A DNA stretch of 58,260 nt from Caldilineaceae bacterium bin5 (lineage in GTDB: Bacteria; Chloroflexota; Anaerolineae; Caldilineales; Caldilineaceae), in contig MPML01000027.1 in NCBI GenBank assembly GCA_002238445.1, positions 1 through 58,260 of the forward strand, written 5' to 3'. The notes under the pieces were generated by a model. It was given only the letters and a program-made list of their open reading frames with translations. It made no database searches and was not told the DNA's origin. Made by a program: the position numbers and the translations under genes. How positions within the stretch are numbered: position 1 is the stretch's first letter; each line of letters opens with the position of its first letter. Below, in pieces: positions 8,530-17,906 of this stretch.

Positions 8530-9612
8530 TCAGGCTTCCTCGGCCATGGCCTGCAACTGTTGCGTCTGGTCAAAAGCGGCCAGATCAACGATCAATTCAT
8601 CGATATCGCCGTCCAGGACCTGTTCCAAGCGGAATAGGGTCTTGTTGATGCGGTGATCGGTCACGCGTCCTTGCGGGAAGTTGTAGGTGCGGATTTTTTC
8701 GCTACGATCGCCCGAGCCGACCTGGCTGCGCCGGGCCGCGCCCAAATCGTCCATCTGCTTCTGCATTTCGATGTCGTAGAGCTTGGTCCTGAGGATGCGG
8801 ACGGCCTTCAGCCGGTTCTGGAGCTGGCTCTTTTCGTCCTGGCAGGTAATGACCATGCCGGTAGGGAGATGGGTAACGCGGACGGCTGAGTCGGTGGTAT
8901 TGACGCTCTGGCCGCCGGGGCCGCTGCTGCGGAAGACGTCGACCTTCATTTCATTGGCACTGATTTCGATTTCGACTTCTTCGGCCTCGGGGAGGACGGC
9001 CACGGTGGCGGCACTGGTATGGACGCGGCCCTGGCTTTCGGTGGTGGGCACGCGTTGCACGCGGTGAACACCGGACTCGTATTTCAACCTGCTGTAGGCG
9101 CCTTTGCCGCGCACTTCGAGGATTGCTTCCTTAATGCCGCCGACGCCGGTTTCACTGACGCTCATTATTTCGGCCTTGAACTTATGGTCGTTAGCCCAGC
9201 GTGTATACATGCGCATGAGGTCGGCTGCAAATATCCCGGCCTCATCGCCGCCGGCGCCGGCGCGAATTTCGACGATCACATTTTTGTCGTCGTTGCGGTC
9301 TTTGGGCAGGAGCATGCGGCGCAGATCGTCTTCGAGGGCGGCAATTTGCTCGGTCAGTTCGGCGATTTCCAACTCGGCCAGTTCGGCCAGCTCCGGGTCA
9401 TCGTTTTCCGCCAGCAGTTCGCGGTTGTCGTCCAGTTGATTCTGAATGTCCTGGTATTGGCGGTAGGCGCCGACCAGCTCTTCCAGACCGCTGCGTTCTT
9501 GCGCCAACTCCTGTACGCGCGCGTAGTCGGACAGCACGTCGGGGTCGGCCATCAATTGGTCCAATTCTACGAAACGCTCTTCGACTCGAGACAGCTGTTC
9601 AGTCAGAATCAT
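8530..9612 (-). CDS. prfA: Peptide chain release factor 1
   Basis: The 360-residue class I release factor ends translation at UAA and UAG. It has the N-terminal coiled-coil domain, the codon-reading PxT tripeptide (PTT at 189-191 in [14 protein letters not shown]) that marks RF1 rather than RF2, and the catalytic GGQ at 233-235 ([17 protein letters not shown]). Length is normal. The gene is followed at 3 nt by prmC, which methylates its GGQ glutamine, a common arrangement. The ATG start lacks a clear Shine-Dalgarno sequence. Confidence 0.98.
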   Translation of the reverse strand: MILTEQLSRVEERFVELDQLMADPDVLSDYARVQELAQERSGLEELVGAYRQYQDIQNQLDDNRELLAENDDPELAELAELEIAELTEQIAALEDDLRRMLLPKDRNDDKNVIVEIRAGAGGDEAGIFAADLMRMYTRWANDHKFKAEIMSVSETGVGGIKEAILEVRGKGAYSRLKYESGVHRVQRVPTTESQGRVHTSAATVAVLPEAEEVEIEISANEMKVDVFRSSGPGGQSVNTTDSAVRVTHLPTGMVITCQDEKSQLQNRLKAVRILRTKLYDIEMQKQMDDLGAARRSQVGSGDRSEKIRTYNFPQGRVTDHRINKTLFRLEQVLDGDIDELIVDLAAFDQTQQLQAMAEEA

Positions 9613-9654
9613 AGGTCAGTTTCAGGCTGCTACCCGCAGGAATGCAGAAGCGGG

Positions 9655-10206
9655 TCAATCGGTGAAAATGGGCAGATTTCCGAGGGCAGTAATATGTTCC
9701 CAGGCGCCGGAATCGCCTTCGGTAAAGACGGCCATTTCGCCTGCAATGGTTCCGCCGACAGTTTGGATCAGTGAACGGAGGCCCTTCAATGTACTGCCGG
9801 TGCTGACAACGTCATCTACCAGAAGCGCCTGTTTCGCTTTGATCAGGGGCAGGTCTTTGCCGTCAATGAATAGGGTCTGCGGCTGACCGGAAGTGATGCT
9901 GACGACTTCGGCTTCCAGGCAGTCTACCATGTAAGGCTTGCGGACTTTGCGCACGATCACAAGGGGCAGCCCGGTGGCGACGGACAAGGCGTGTCCCAGG
10001 GGTACAGCCTTCACTTCGGGCGCAAGGATGACGTCCGCGTTCGAGGGCACGCTTTGCGCCAACATCTGGGCGGCGGTTTCGACGATTTCGGTGTCGCCCA
10101 GCATGTTGAAGATGGCGATTTTTATGCCGGGAGCCACCTGGAATATCGGAAGCTCGCGTTCACATTTGCCAATTGTTACCCGATAGAAACGTCCATCGTA
10201 GCTCAT
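9655..10206 (-). CDS. Phosphoribosyltransferase (adenine/purine type)
   Basis: The 183-residue type I phosphoribosyltransferase has the PRPP-binding motif [14 protein letters not shown] at 127-140, a flexible-loop region, and [19 protein letters not shown] before it, close to adenine phosphoribosyltransferase and its regulatory relatives. It would transfer the phosphoribosyl group to a purine base in salvage; exact base preference is not certain. I chose the ATG at 10206 because AGAGGAA lies about 9 bases upstream; a longer frame starting 120 bases earlier has no family similarity in its extra part. It lies 42 nt upstream of prfA on the same strand. Confidence 0.85.
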   Translation of the reverse strand: MSYDGRFYRVTIGKCERELPIFQVAPGIKIAIFNMLGDTEIVETAAQMLAQSVPSNADVILAPEVKAVPLGHALSVATGLPLVIVRKVRKPYMVDCLEAEVVSITSGQPQTLFIDGKDLPLIKAKQALLVDDVVSTGSTLKGLRSLIQTVGGTIAGEMAVFTEGDSGAWEHITALGNLPIFTD

Positions 10207-10883
10207 AGTAGTGGTTCCTCTGGGCGGGCTGCCGTGCCTGGGCCGGCAACGCGTGTTCGACCCGGTGTACGAAATGTTGCTCCCCAAGGGTCTACCAAAA
10301 TCAGACGTGACAGTACATTCTATCATAGGATTCAGCCCTTATCAAGAATTCTGGGAGGCGGGGTCTGTCCTGAATTATTGGGTATACTTTGTCTGAATCA
10401 GGATTTCCAGGATTTGGAGTTTTTCGGGATCGCAGGCGAGCGGTTTAAGGCTGGTGAGGGAAACCATTAGCGTCGGCTGAAAGGGCAGATTGCAGAGGGA
10501 CCATAATATGAGATGCACCCGGAAGGCGCAGACAGGGCAAACGCGTCTGCAGTTGTGCGTTGGAACAGGGGGCGGCGGGCGCCCACGCGGGTTGGCTATG
10601 TCAGATTCAGGCTAGCTGACGCGTTTTGCGGTCGGCTGCAGTCAGGATGGTAAAGCCGCGCTGCCGGAATGAGGGCGTAAGGTCGGTGAGGCATGTTTTT
10701 GTAGGGGGGCGTTGCGGGGGCGCAGCCCCTGCACAAGGGAGGGCCGAAGGCCCGACCGCCCAAACTAAAGTGGTCAGAGGTTAGTGGTCAGTAGTCAGTG
10801 GCGAGGGGAGAGGGCGGCGAATCAGTTGCGGCTGAGTAGATGCTGTCTTGTGATGGGCTGTCAACTCTGCAACCTGAGGACGA
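10207..10883. other. Non-coding stretch with a core repeat
   Basis: No gene is credible here. The left half (10207-10550) lacks recognisable features. The right half holds repeat copy 2 with a partial left flank similar to other copies (CCGGAATGAGGGCG, then GGTCGGTGAGG) and a right inverted end GGCTGAGTAGATGC at about 10830-10843. Confidence 0.7.
10701..10762 (+). repeat. GC-rich multi-hairpin core repeat, copy 2
   Basis: Same core as copy 1, with the GGGCC-GAA-GGCCC hairpin complete. It is preceded by GGTCGGTGAGGCATG, a flank shared with copies 5 and 6, and followed after about 70 bases by GGCTGAGTAGATGC, the degraded right end of the larger element. The left inverted end is not visible, so this is a partial or decayed copy. 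Confidence 0.85.
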
Positions 10884-11303
10884 TTAGTACTGACCGGCTT
10901 TGCGGCGGATGTGGGGGGCGGACAGGACGGCTGTCAGCAGGCAGACGACGAAAATGATGAGCAAGCCGGCAATGCCCATGGGATGCAGCGCGGCCATTTC
11001 GCCTTCGAAGTAGGCGATTAAGAGACTGAAGGCGATGGCGCTGTTGCATATCACGGTGGCGAATAGCGGCGCCGGGGGCAAATCGGCTGTCGCGGCGGCG
11101 GACAACTGGCCAATGCCCAGGCCAATCAAGGCACTGCCGCCGATGCGGGCGGTCCAGGCGGAGCCGAGGGTGATGCCGGCTGTCACGAAGAGATCGCTGG
11201 GATAGATGAGGAGCAGCAACCCCAATCCGAGGCCGATGAGGACCGCGTTTATCCGCAGACAGAGGCGGGCGGCGCGGTAGTGGTCGGTAAAGGTGTAAGC
11301 CAT
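10884..11303 (-). CDS. Small integral membrane protein, unknown function
   Basis: The frame encodes 139 residues from ATG at 11303 (MAYTFTDHYRAARLCLR). It has about four hydrophobic helices (around residues 17-36, 38-60, 75-100 and 108-128) and ends in basic HIRRKAGQY. I do not recognise a named family; it could be a small DoxX/DUF-type membrane protein. A longer frame runs upstream to 11405, but its extra 34 residues look unlike a protein N terminus. No clear ribosome binding site. It faces the histidine phosphatase gene divergently. Confidence 0.6.
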   Translation of the reverse strand: MAYTFTDHYRAARLCLRINAVLIGLGLGLLLLIYPSDLFVTAGITLGSAWTARIGGSALIGLGIGQLSAAATADLPPAPLFATVICNSAIAFSLLIAYFEGEMAALHPMGIAGLLIIFVVCLLTAVLSAPHIRRKAGQY

Positions 11304-11629
11304 CGCGGGAAGAGCGCTTTCTATGCTGCGCGGGCTGGCGCGCGGCCAAAGTGAGGCGGCGCCCGGACCGGGCTTCGGAAAGAGACTGCTTGGGCAGTAT
11401 AGCAAATGCTGGCAAGCCTGTCAGGCGAACGAGAGGCGCGACGGTCTCGTGTCAAGTTTGGGGCGATACCGAATTGACGCCTTCACTTTCGCCCAGGGCC
11501 TTTCCGCTATGATATACTGTTACGGTTTATTTGCGCCGGAACCGGGGTGGTGGGAGTTAGCGGACCGGCGGGCGTAGGAGCGCCGCGGTAAATTCGTGTA
11601 GCCAAGGGGAGCCAAAGGGGAGTCGAACT
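11304..11629. other. Divergent intergenic region
   Basis: A 326-bp gap between a minus-strand membrane protein gene and a plus-strand phosphatase gene. An A/T-rich run TATGATATACT at 11508-11518 resembles a -10 element for the plus-strand gene, but no -35 box at proper spacing is evident. Nothing else is seen. Confidence 0.4.
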
Positions 11630-12274
11630 GTGAGCCAGAAAATATGGATTGTCAGGCACGGCAATCGGGAGGATTTCCAGAACCCCGGATGGGCCAAGAC
11701 TGCGCAGCGGCCTTATGATCCGGCGCTTTCGGCGGATGGTGAGACGCAGGCGAAAGAGGTGGGGGGCAGCTTGCAGGATGAGCCAGTTGACTGCATTTTC
11801 GCATCGCCTTTTCTGCGTACAATTCAGACGGCCTCGCACATCGCGGATGCGCTGGACGCGCCGGTCTGCCTGGAGCCAGGAATCGGTGAGATTCTGCCGG
11901 ACGTAAAGAGTATGCCGGCTATGATAACTGAGGAGGAACGCAGGCAGCGGTTTCCCCGCGTCGATAGTTCATATTGCGCTGTCAGGGGCCTCGCCTATCC
12001 GGAGAGCTCGGATGCGGGCCATGAGCGGGCGGCGGCAACGGCGAGGGCGCTGACCGAACGCTATCCTGACAAGAATCTGCTGATGGTAACGCACGGGGCG
12101 CCGGTGGTCGGCATTGTGCGCGGGCTGACGGGCGTTTCGGACCGGCTCACTGTGCCGCTGTGCTGCATCTTTACACTGCAAAGGAACGGCAGCGGTTGGC
12201 AGGTTGTGCAGCGGTCAGAGATTTCTCACTTGAGCAACCAGGAGTCAAGCAAGCGTTACGCCCATTCCGGTTAG
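11630..12274 (+). CDS. Histidine phosphatase family protein
   Basis: The 214-residue protein of the phosphoglycerate-mutase-like superfamily has the catalytic RHG motif at the N terminus (WIVRHGNR, H10), R63 in ASPFLRTIQTA and the second catalytic histidine H155 in MVTHGAPVVG. These enzymes remove phosphate from small molecules or proteins through a phosphohistidine intermediate; the substrate is unknown. The start is GTG at 11630 with AAAGGGGAG upstream. Its stop codon TAG overlaps the stop codon TAA of the convergent DinB gene in the shared bases TTAG. Confidence 0.9.
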   Translation: MSQKIWIVRHGNREDFQNPGWAKTAQRPYDPALSADGETQAKEVGGSLQDEPVDCIFASPFLRTIQTASHIADALDAPVCLEPGIGEILPDVKSMPAMITEEERRQRFPRVDSSYCAVRGLAYPESSDAGHERAAATARALTERYPDKNLLMVTHGAPVVGIVRGLTGVSDRLTVPLCCIFTLQRNGSGWQVVQRSEISHLSNQESSKRYAHSG

Positions 12275-13317
12275 GATTTCCAACTGAGGGGTACCAGACG
12301 CCCTTCGGCGCGGGCCGCGTAGATGTCCGCGGCATGGTCGGCGGTGTGGGCAGACATTGAAACGAGCAGATTGACGAGGTTTCCGCGCTCGCCCCAGTCG
12401 TATTCCACTTCTGTACGCAACTCATCTTCGCTGAGCCTCTGGCAACGGCTGACAATCCGTCGGTGACAGGTTGCCAAGTCGTCCAACACTTCGATCATCG
12501 ATAGACCGGCCCTGGCATCGTGGAGACGTGCATTTCTTGTTTCATCGTCTCCGGAGATCCATTGGGCGAGAGGGTCGGCGCTGGCGCTTTCCGGGCTTGC
12601 CGATGCCGGTGACTGGCGGGCGGGCAAGGAGATATCGGGCCAGCGCTTGACGAGTTCCACCACGTACTCATCCCAGGCGAGGATGTGGGCGAGAAGGTCG
12701 CGGACGGTCCAGTCACCGCAAACGGGGACGGTGGTGCAGCTTGTTTCGGTGAGGCCGGTGATGGCATCCAGCAGACTGTTGAAGTGGCGGCGGTAGAAGG
12801 TGAACAGACGATCGCGGCCCCAGCGATCAAGAGAGAAGCAGTAGCTGTGCACGTCCTCGGCATGCTCATTCACATGTTCGGGCATTCGCTGCAGCAGGTT
12901 TTTCACTATGGGGGCGCGATTGCCGCGGTCGGTGTATTCGGCCTCTATTTGCTCCGATGTAAGTGACAGCGCGAAATCAATCAGATCCTGGCGCGCCTCG
13001 TCAGCTTCGTTCACTACTGTTTCCCAGCTGCGGTCCTCGTTGGCCGCCATTTCGTCATTTGTTGCTACGGACTGGACGATTGGTGGATTCGGGCGGTGGC
13101 CGAGCGCAGCTTGCATGCGTTGCAGCTGGAAGCGGTCCCAGAAGGCGATATGGGCCACGGAGGCAATGGGAGTCCAGCCGTTTTCGAGACAGGGCCTGGT
13201 GTGCTCATCGGGTTCGAGCAGGAAGAGAGGCCAGCGAAAGTTGAGATAACTGCGGCGGAGTTTTTCGGCGTATTCGGCGCCGGCAGCGACGGCAGGAACG
13301 GGCTGTTGTTGCGTCAT
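12271..13317 (-). CDS. DinB-family protein with two DinB-like domains
   Basis: The 348-residue protein appears to carry two DinB four-helix domains in tandem: one at about 10-140 (with NGWTPIASVAHIAFWDRF) and one at about 165-340 (with VCGDWTVRDLLAHILAWDEY). Both show the W-x3-(D/S)-x2-A-H-x4-(D/W) pattern with a histidine that usually binds metal. DinB proteins include thiol-dependent S-transferases and poorly known stress proteins. It lies 12 nt after the ABC-class ATPase gene, with AAGGAAAG before its ATG, so the two are likely one unit. The enzyme activity is not predictable. Confidence 0.8.
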   Translation of the reverse strand: MTQQQPVPAVAAGAEYAEKLRRSYLNFRWPLFLLEPDEHTRPCLENGWTPIASVAHIAFWDRFQLQRMQAALGHRPNPPIVQSVATNDEMAANEDRSWETVVNEADEARQDLIDFALSLTSEQIEAEYTDRGNRAPIVKNLLQRMPEHVNEHAEDVHSYCFSLDRWGRDRLFTFYRRHFNSLLDAITGLTETSCTTVPVCGDWTVRDLLAHILAWDEYVVELVKRWPDISLPARQSPASASPESASADPLAQWISGDDETRNARLHDARAGLSMIEVLDDLATCHRRIVSRCQRLSEDELRTEVEYDWGERGNLVNLLVSMSAHTADHAADIYAARAEGRLVPLSWKS

Positions 13318-13329
13318 GGTTAGCTTTCC

Positions 13330-15045
13330 TTACGTTCTGAGTGCGCGCAGGCGGTTGAAGGCTGCGGCCAGTTCGTGGCGGCGGAAGCGGGCGAAGTCGC
13401 CGGAGCGGCGGCGGTCGAGCACGTCCAGCCCTTCCTTTTCGATATCGGACATGGTCAGGTCCAGAATCTCCGACAGGGTACGATTGCCGTCGATGTAGCG
13501 GCGGCGGGCATGGTCGAGCGCGGCGCTGATGGCGCGTGTCTGGGCCCGGTGGACGATCTGTTCCACCGCGGACAGGTCAAGCGTTTCGGCGCCGAACTGA
13601 ATAGTGTGCAGGTCTCTGGTCTTGATACTCGATTCGCGGCGCCCTTTGGCGGGGTTGACTGATCCGGGACGGGGCCGGCGATGGGAAGTGAGGGTGAGGG
13701 GGCCGGTCTCTTCGCTGATGCGGCCGGTGGGATGGGCCGCGGCGACCGCTTTTGCACGGGCGGTAAGGTCGTGCGGTCGGAAGGTCTCCATCGCGATTAC
13801 GGTATCGGCTACATCGAGGTAGTCGCCGCTGCCGCCGACGACGAGAACAGTGCTGACGCCGCATTGGGTGTGCAGGCGGGTGACGCGGTCGATAAAGGGA
13901 GTAATCGGCTCGTGTTGCTTTGGCACCAGCGCTTGCATGCGGGCATCGCGGATCAGGAAATTGGTGGCGGCGGTGTCTTCGTCGATGAGGAGACCGGCGG
14001 CGCCCGATTCAAGGGCTTCGACGATGGCGGCGGCCTGGCTGGTGGAGCCGCTGGCATTGGCGGTGGAGAAGCTTTGGGTGGACTGTCCCAGCGGCAGGTC
14101 TCCGATGAAGGGGGAGATGTCGACGCCGCTGACCGAGCGTCCGTCTTCGGCCCGAACTTTGGCCAGATTGGCCGTGCTGACGACCTGTTCACGGCCATCG
14201 CCGGGCCGGTGGTTGTAGACGCCGCGTTCAATTGCGCGCAACAGGGTCGATTTGCCATGATAGCCGCCGCCGACGATGAGGGTTACGCCGGCAGGGATGC
14301 CCATGCCGTGTACTGTGCCCGCGTGGGGCAAAGCAAAGGAGACGCCCAGGCTTGGCGGCGTGTTGAAGGGAACGACGGCGTCGTCATTCAAGGGGCGATC
14401 GTCGACGCCGCTGGACCTGGGCAGGATCGCGCCGTTGGCGACAAAGGCGATCAGCCCGCGATCTGCCAGCATGGCACGCAATGCGTCAGCGTCCTCGTTC
14501 ACTGCGGCGTGGCGCCACAGATCGTCGGCGGCATGGCTGCGGGCGTAAAGACTGTTGGTGATGATTCTGGGCAGGTCTTCCAGGAGCAGGTCGCACGCCT
14601 GGCGGCCCAGAACTCTTCGGCCTTGGGCGGGCAGGCCAGCTGTAAATCGCGCTTCGACCGTTCCGTCATCATGGATCTGCACGGCTGTGTTTGCCAGCAC
14701 CTGCTGGCCCGGGGCTTCTATACGGATTTCGCCGCTTTTGCCGCTGCCTCGCCGCGAGGAGAGATTGGACGCATGGCGAGCGAACTCTCTGGCAAGATAG
14801 CAGCTGACGCCAGTGCTGCGGCTCTCGTTGGCATACAGCCGTTCGGGCAGCTCGGCAACCAGGGGTTGGACGCGAACACGCAGGCGGCTGGGCGCGGCAA
14901 ATGGGTCCGGTTGCACATGGTCGATGGCGAGGGTGAAGCCGCTGAATTTGTAGGAGCCGATTATGTCTTTGTAGGCCTTGTAGCCCTTGCCGTCGATGCG
15001 GAGGAGGGTATGGCGCAATGCTTCGAATGTCGTGATGTCGGACAT
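13330..15045 (-). CDS. Predicted ATPase of the ABC class (PF09818-like)
   Basis: The 571-residue soluble protein resembles the family 'predicted ATPase of the ABC class'. The Walker A motif is GGGYHGKST (259-267) and the Walker B region is GLLIDEDTAATNF (351-363). A conserved N-terminal domain contains KAYKDIIGSY and the C terminus ends in a helical region (EKEGLDVLDRRRSGDFARFR). No transmembrane segments are present, so it is not a transporter half; the role of the family is not settled. I chose ATG at 15045 (MSDITTFEALRHTLLRIDGK), where the family similarity begins; 44 more codons upstream are open but unconvincing. The DinB gene follows 12 nt later. Confidence 0.88.
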   Translation of the reverse strand: MSDITTFEALRHTLLRIDGKGYKAYKDIIGSYKFSGFTLAIDHVQPDPFAAPSRLRVRVQPLVAELPERLYANESRSTGVSCYLAREFARHASNLSSRRGSGKSGEIRIEAPGQQVLANTAVQIHDDGTVEARFTAGLPAQGRRVLGRQACDLLLEDLPRIITNSLYARSHAADDLWRHAAVNEDADALRAMLADRGLIAFVANGAILPRSSGVDDRPLNDDAVVPFNTPPSLGVSFALPHAGTVHGMGIPAGVTLIVGGGYHGKSTLLRAIERGVYNHRPGDGREQVVSTANLAKVRAEDGRSVSGVDISPFIGDLPLGQSTQSFSTANASGSTSQAAAIVEALESGAAGLLIDEDTAATNFLIRDARMQALVPKQHEPITPFIDRVTRLHTQCGVSTVLVVGGSGDYLDVADTVIAMETFRPHDLTARAKAVAAAHPTGRISEETGPLTLTSHRRPRPGSVNPAKGRRESSIKTRDLHTIQFGAETLDLSAVEQIVHRAQTRAISAALDHARRRYIDGNRTLSEILDLTMSDIEKEGLDVLDRRRSGDFARFRRHELAAAFNRLRALRT

Positions 15046-15207
15046 GGTTCCCAACTTGCTTGCCTGGCAGCCGGAGCGGGCAACGCTGTCGGCAGACCCG
15101 GTATGCCTTTTGTTAGAGGATGTATGCAACGCGTGCATGGTGCATTCAGCGCCTAGCCGGCAGGACGCTTTGCGCATCTTGCCATTGCCTTGGCGCGTTA
15201 CGTTTCT

Positions 15208-15515
15208 GGTAACTACTCAGCCAATGCCACCCCTGACTCAAGCGTGGCAGGTGTCTTACTCACTTCTCGATACTTTCTCTTTGCATATGGGCGGTCGGGC
15301 CTTCGGCCCTCCCTTGTGCTGGGGCTGCGCCCCCGCAACGCCCCCCTCCAAAACCATCCCTCATCCACCGTTCGGCGTCATTCCAGCTGTGCGGCTCATC
15401 CAAAGTGGCGGCTGCCAGCAAATACGCGACGAGAGGGCCTGAACGGCGGCGGGGATGAAGGGCTGGGCAAAACAGGTTGGTCAAGACAGGCTCTGCATAC
15501 GGCTTAGTAGTTACC
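15208..15515 (-). mobile_element. MITE-like element of about 308 bp, full-length copy
   Basis: The ends are inverted repeats: GGTAACTACTCAGCC at 15208-15222 and GGCTTAGTAGTTACC at 15501-15515, 14 of 15 bases matching. The flanks show a short direct repeat, CGTTTCT just before the left end (15201-15207) and again CGTTTCT at the right end (15515-15521), consistent with target duplication. The interior holds core repeat copy 3 and no gene. Two more elements of the same size and ends are at 28513-28807 and 49855-50152. It lies between the ABC-class ATPase gene and the first aldo/keto reductase gene. Confidence 0.75.
15287..15353 (-). repeat. GC-rich multi-hairpin core repeat, copy 3 (inverted)
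   Basis: The only copy of the core in minus orientation: GGGCGGTCGGGCC, loop TTC, GGCCC, then GGGGC-TGC-GCCCC and CCCCCCTCCAAAACC. It differs from the others by one base beside the larger hairpin (AGCACAAG for TGCACAAG). It sits in the middle of the MITE-like element 15208-15515. Confidence 0.88.
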
Positions 15516-15653
15516 GTTTCTGGCAATTCCCTCATTGGCAAAGGATTTTACATCGCTTAAAAACACTTGTACACTGTAGGCCAACTCGGATTTCGAAGGT
15601 AATCACGAACCAACGCGTCAAAAACAGTTCCCCAATCTGAAAAGGATTCGTAG

Positions 15654-16670
15654 ATGGAGTACCGAGATTTCGGTCGAACCGGTATGAAGGTCAGCCCGCT
15701 TTGCCTGGGCTGTTGGAACTTTGGAGAGCGTACAACACCGCAAGACTCATATGCAATTGTAGACAGGGCATTGGACGCCGGCCTGAATTTCCTGGATACG
15801 GCAAACGTGTATGGTCGCGGCCGCAGCGAGGAGATAACTGGCGAGGCTTTGAAGCGTAACGGAAGCCGCAGCCGCATTGTTCTGGCGACAAAGTTTCATG
15901 GCAGGATGAATGACGAAGATCCCAACGCAGCTGGCAGCAGTCGCCGCCATATTATTGAGCAGTGTGAGGCCAGCCTGCGGAGATTGCAGACGGATTACAT
16001 TGACATCTATCAGATACACAGGCCCCGCCCTGACGTTGCAATTGACGAGACGCTGCGAGCGCTCGACGACCTGGTGCGGGCGGGAAAGGTTCGCTATCTC
16101 GGCAGCAGCACATTCGCGGCATGGCAGGTGGTGGAGTCGCTCTGGGTTGCGAAGGAGTTGGGCCTGAACCGCTTTGTTTCGGAGCAGCCCCCCTATCATA
16201 TCCTGGACCGGCGCATCGAGCGTGGGTTGGTGCCGATGGCTCTGACTTACGGCATCGGTCTGATCCCGTGGAGCCCGCTCGCCGGTGGTCTACTGACGGG
16301 CAAGTACAAGCGAGGGCAAGCGGCGCCGGAAGGGGCGCGATTCGCCCGACCGGAAGATGAGCCGCGCGAGTCACGCCGTTTGAACGACAGCGTTTATAGG
16401 GTGAATGAGGGTCTGCTGCCCCTGGCCGAGGCCAAGGGATGTACGATTTCTCAACTGGCGCTGGCCTGGTGTGCTCAGCAGCCGGGGATCACCAGTCCAA
16501 TACTTGGCCCTCGCACAGTCGGGCAGTTGGAGGACAATCTCGGCGCACTTGAAGTAACTGTCACGGATGAGGACCGCCGGCGAATCGACGAGCTGGTCCC
16601 GCCGGGGCGGATGGTTAGCCCGTTCTACGAGGCCGATTTCGGACCGAGTCGCCATCGTGCGTTTGTCTGA
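15654..16670 (+). CDS. Aldo/keto reductase, first of a tandem pair
   Basis: The 338-residue NAD(P)H-dependent (alpha/beta)8-barrel oxidoreductase carries the catalytic tetrad of the superfamily: D48 and Y53 (NFLDTANVYGRG), K80 (VLATKF) and H122 (YQIHRPRP). The cofactor end shows ITSPILGPRTVGQLEDNLGA. It is closest to the YajO/Tas/IolS-like group; the substrate is an aldehyde or sugar of unknown identity. The start ATG has AAAAGGA eight bases upstream. The next gene is a same-length paralogue, and even the leader (AAAAGGATT before the ATG) is shared, so the pair arose by tandem duplication. Confidence 0.95.
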   Translation: MEYRDFGRTGMKVSPLCLGCWNFGERTTPQDSYAIVDRALDAGLNFLDTANVYGRGRSEEITGEALKRNGSRSRIVLATKFHGRMNDEDPNAAGSSRRHIIEQCEASLRRLQTDYIDIYQIHRPRPDVAIDETLRALDDLVRAGKVRYLGSSTFAAWQVVESLWVAKELGLNRFVSEQPPYHILDRRIERGLVPMALTYGIGLIPWSPLAGGLLTGKYKRGQAAPEGARFARPEDEPRESRRLNDSVYRVNEGLLPLAEAKGCTISQLALAWCAQQPGITSPILGPRTVGQLEDNLGALEVTVTDEDRRRIDELVPPGRMVSPFYEADFGPSRHRAFV

Positions 16671-16755
16671 TCGGGGTGGGTGGCAAGGACTGGCCTGAAG
16701 GACACTCAATCGGCGTTCGGGACCGGACGCTGGCAAAACATAAAAGGATTTCTGA

Positions 16756-17772
16756 ATGGAATACCGCGATTTCGGAAGAACCGGCATGAAGGTGAGCCCG
16801 CTCTGTCTGGGCTGTATGAATTTTGGGCGGAGGACAACGCCGGAAGAATCTTATCCAATTATAGACAGTGCGCTGGATGCCGGCATTAACTTTCTGGATA
16901 CCGCCAACGTCTACGACCGCGGCGGCAGCGAGGAGATCACGGGCGAGGCGTTGAAGCGCAACGGCAAGCGCAGCCAGGTCGTATTGGCGACGAAGGTCCA
17001 CGGCAGGATGGATGACGATGATCCAAACGCGGCCGGCAGCAGCCGCCGCCATATTATTGAACAGTGTGAAGCCAGCCTTAAGCGGCTGCAGACAGATTAC
17101 ATCGACATCTATCAGATGCACCGGCCGCGACCGGAAATCGCGATCGACGAGACATTGCGGGCGCTCGACGACCTGGTGAGGTCGGGCAAGGTGCGTTATC
17201 TCGGCACCAGTACATTTGCGGCATGGCAGGTAGTGGAGTCGCTGTGGGTGGCGAAAGAGTTGGGGCTGAACCGTTTTGTCTCTGAGCAGCCTCCCTATAA
17301 TATTCTGGACCGGCGGATCGAACGTGAGCTGATTCCGATGGCCCGCACTTTTGGAATCGGCCTGATCCCCTGGAGTCCGCTGGCAGGAGGGCTGCTGACA
17401 GGCAAGTATACCCGTGAAGAGCCATCGCCAGCGGGCGCGCGCTACGCCAACGCTGAGAATGAGCCGCGGTTGGCCCGCCGCAAGTCTGGCGATTTTTATG
17501 CGGTGACTGAGGGCCTGCAGCCTCTGGCTGACGGGAAGGGCTGCACGCTGTCTCAATTGGCGCTGGCCTGGAGCATGCACCAGCCTGGAATCACGAGCCC
17601 AATCATTGGGCCGCGTACGATGGAGCAGCTGGAGGACAATCTCGGTGCATTCGAGGTAACTGTCACCGATGGGGACCGGCGGCAAATCGATGCACTGGTG
17701 CCGCCGGGGCGGATGGTCAGCCCGTTCTACGAGGCCGACTTCGGTCCCAACCTCCATCGCAGCTTTGTATAG
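16756..17772 (+). CDS. Aldo/keto reductase, second of a tandem pair
   Basis: Another 338-residue aldo/keto reductase that aligns with the preceding protein from end to end without gaps and is identical over long stretches (for example SEEITGEALKRNG and FAAWQVVESLWVAKELGLNR). The tetrad D48, Y53, K80, H122 is retained. Differences concentrate at about residues 217-250, a region near the substrate pocket in this fold, so the copies may differ in substrate. It starts with ATG after AAAAGGATT and lies 85 nt after the first copy. Confidence 0.95.
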   Translation: MEYRDFGRTGMKVSPLCLGCMNFGRRTTPEESYPIIDSALDAGINFLDTANVYDRGGSEEITGEALKRNGKRSQVVLATKVHGRMDDDDPNAAGSSRRHIIEQCEASLKRLQTDYIDIYQMHRPRPEIAIDETLRALDDLVRSGKVRYLGTSTFAAWQVVESLWVAKELGLNRFVSEQPPYNILDRRIERELIPMARTFGIGLIPWSPLAGGLLTGKYTREEPSPAGARYANAENEPRLARRKSGDFYAVTEGLQPLADGKGCTLSQLALAWSMHQPGITSPIIGPRTMEQLEDNLGAFEVTVTDGDRRQIDALVPPGRMVSPFYEADFGPNLHRSFV

Positions 17773-17906
17773 GCCATGTGCGGGACCCAGCTGCTGCCGC
17801 AGATCGTCTGCCAGACGCGAAGAGCGGGGCTTGCCGGAGGAAACAGGCCATACTCCTTCGAATTGGCATGGGGTCAATTCACGGTTATTGACAGACATGT
17901 TCCCAG

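Noticed and set aside
10207..10470. Plus-strand frames opposite the 5' end of the phosphoribosyltransferase gene
   Set aside because: They overlap the true gene and its leader and show no similarity to known proteins.
13681..15156. A 491-codon plus-strand frame opposite the ABC-class ATPase gene
   Set aside because: Gly/Ala/Asp-rich shadow of a gene with clear Walker motifs on the other strand.
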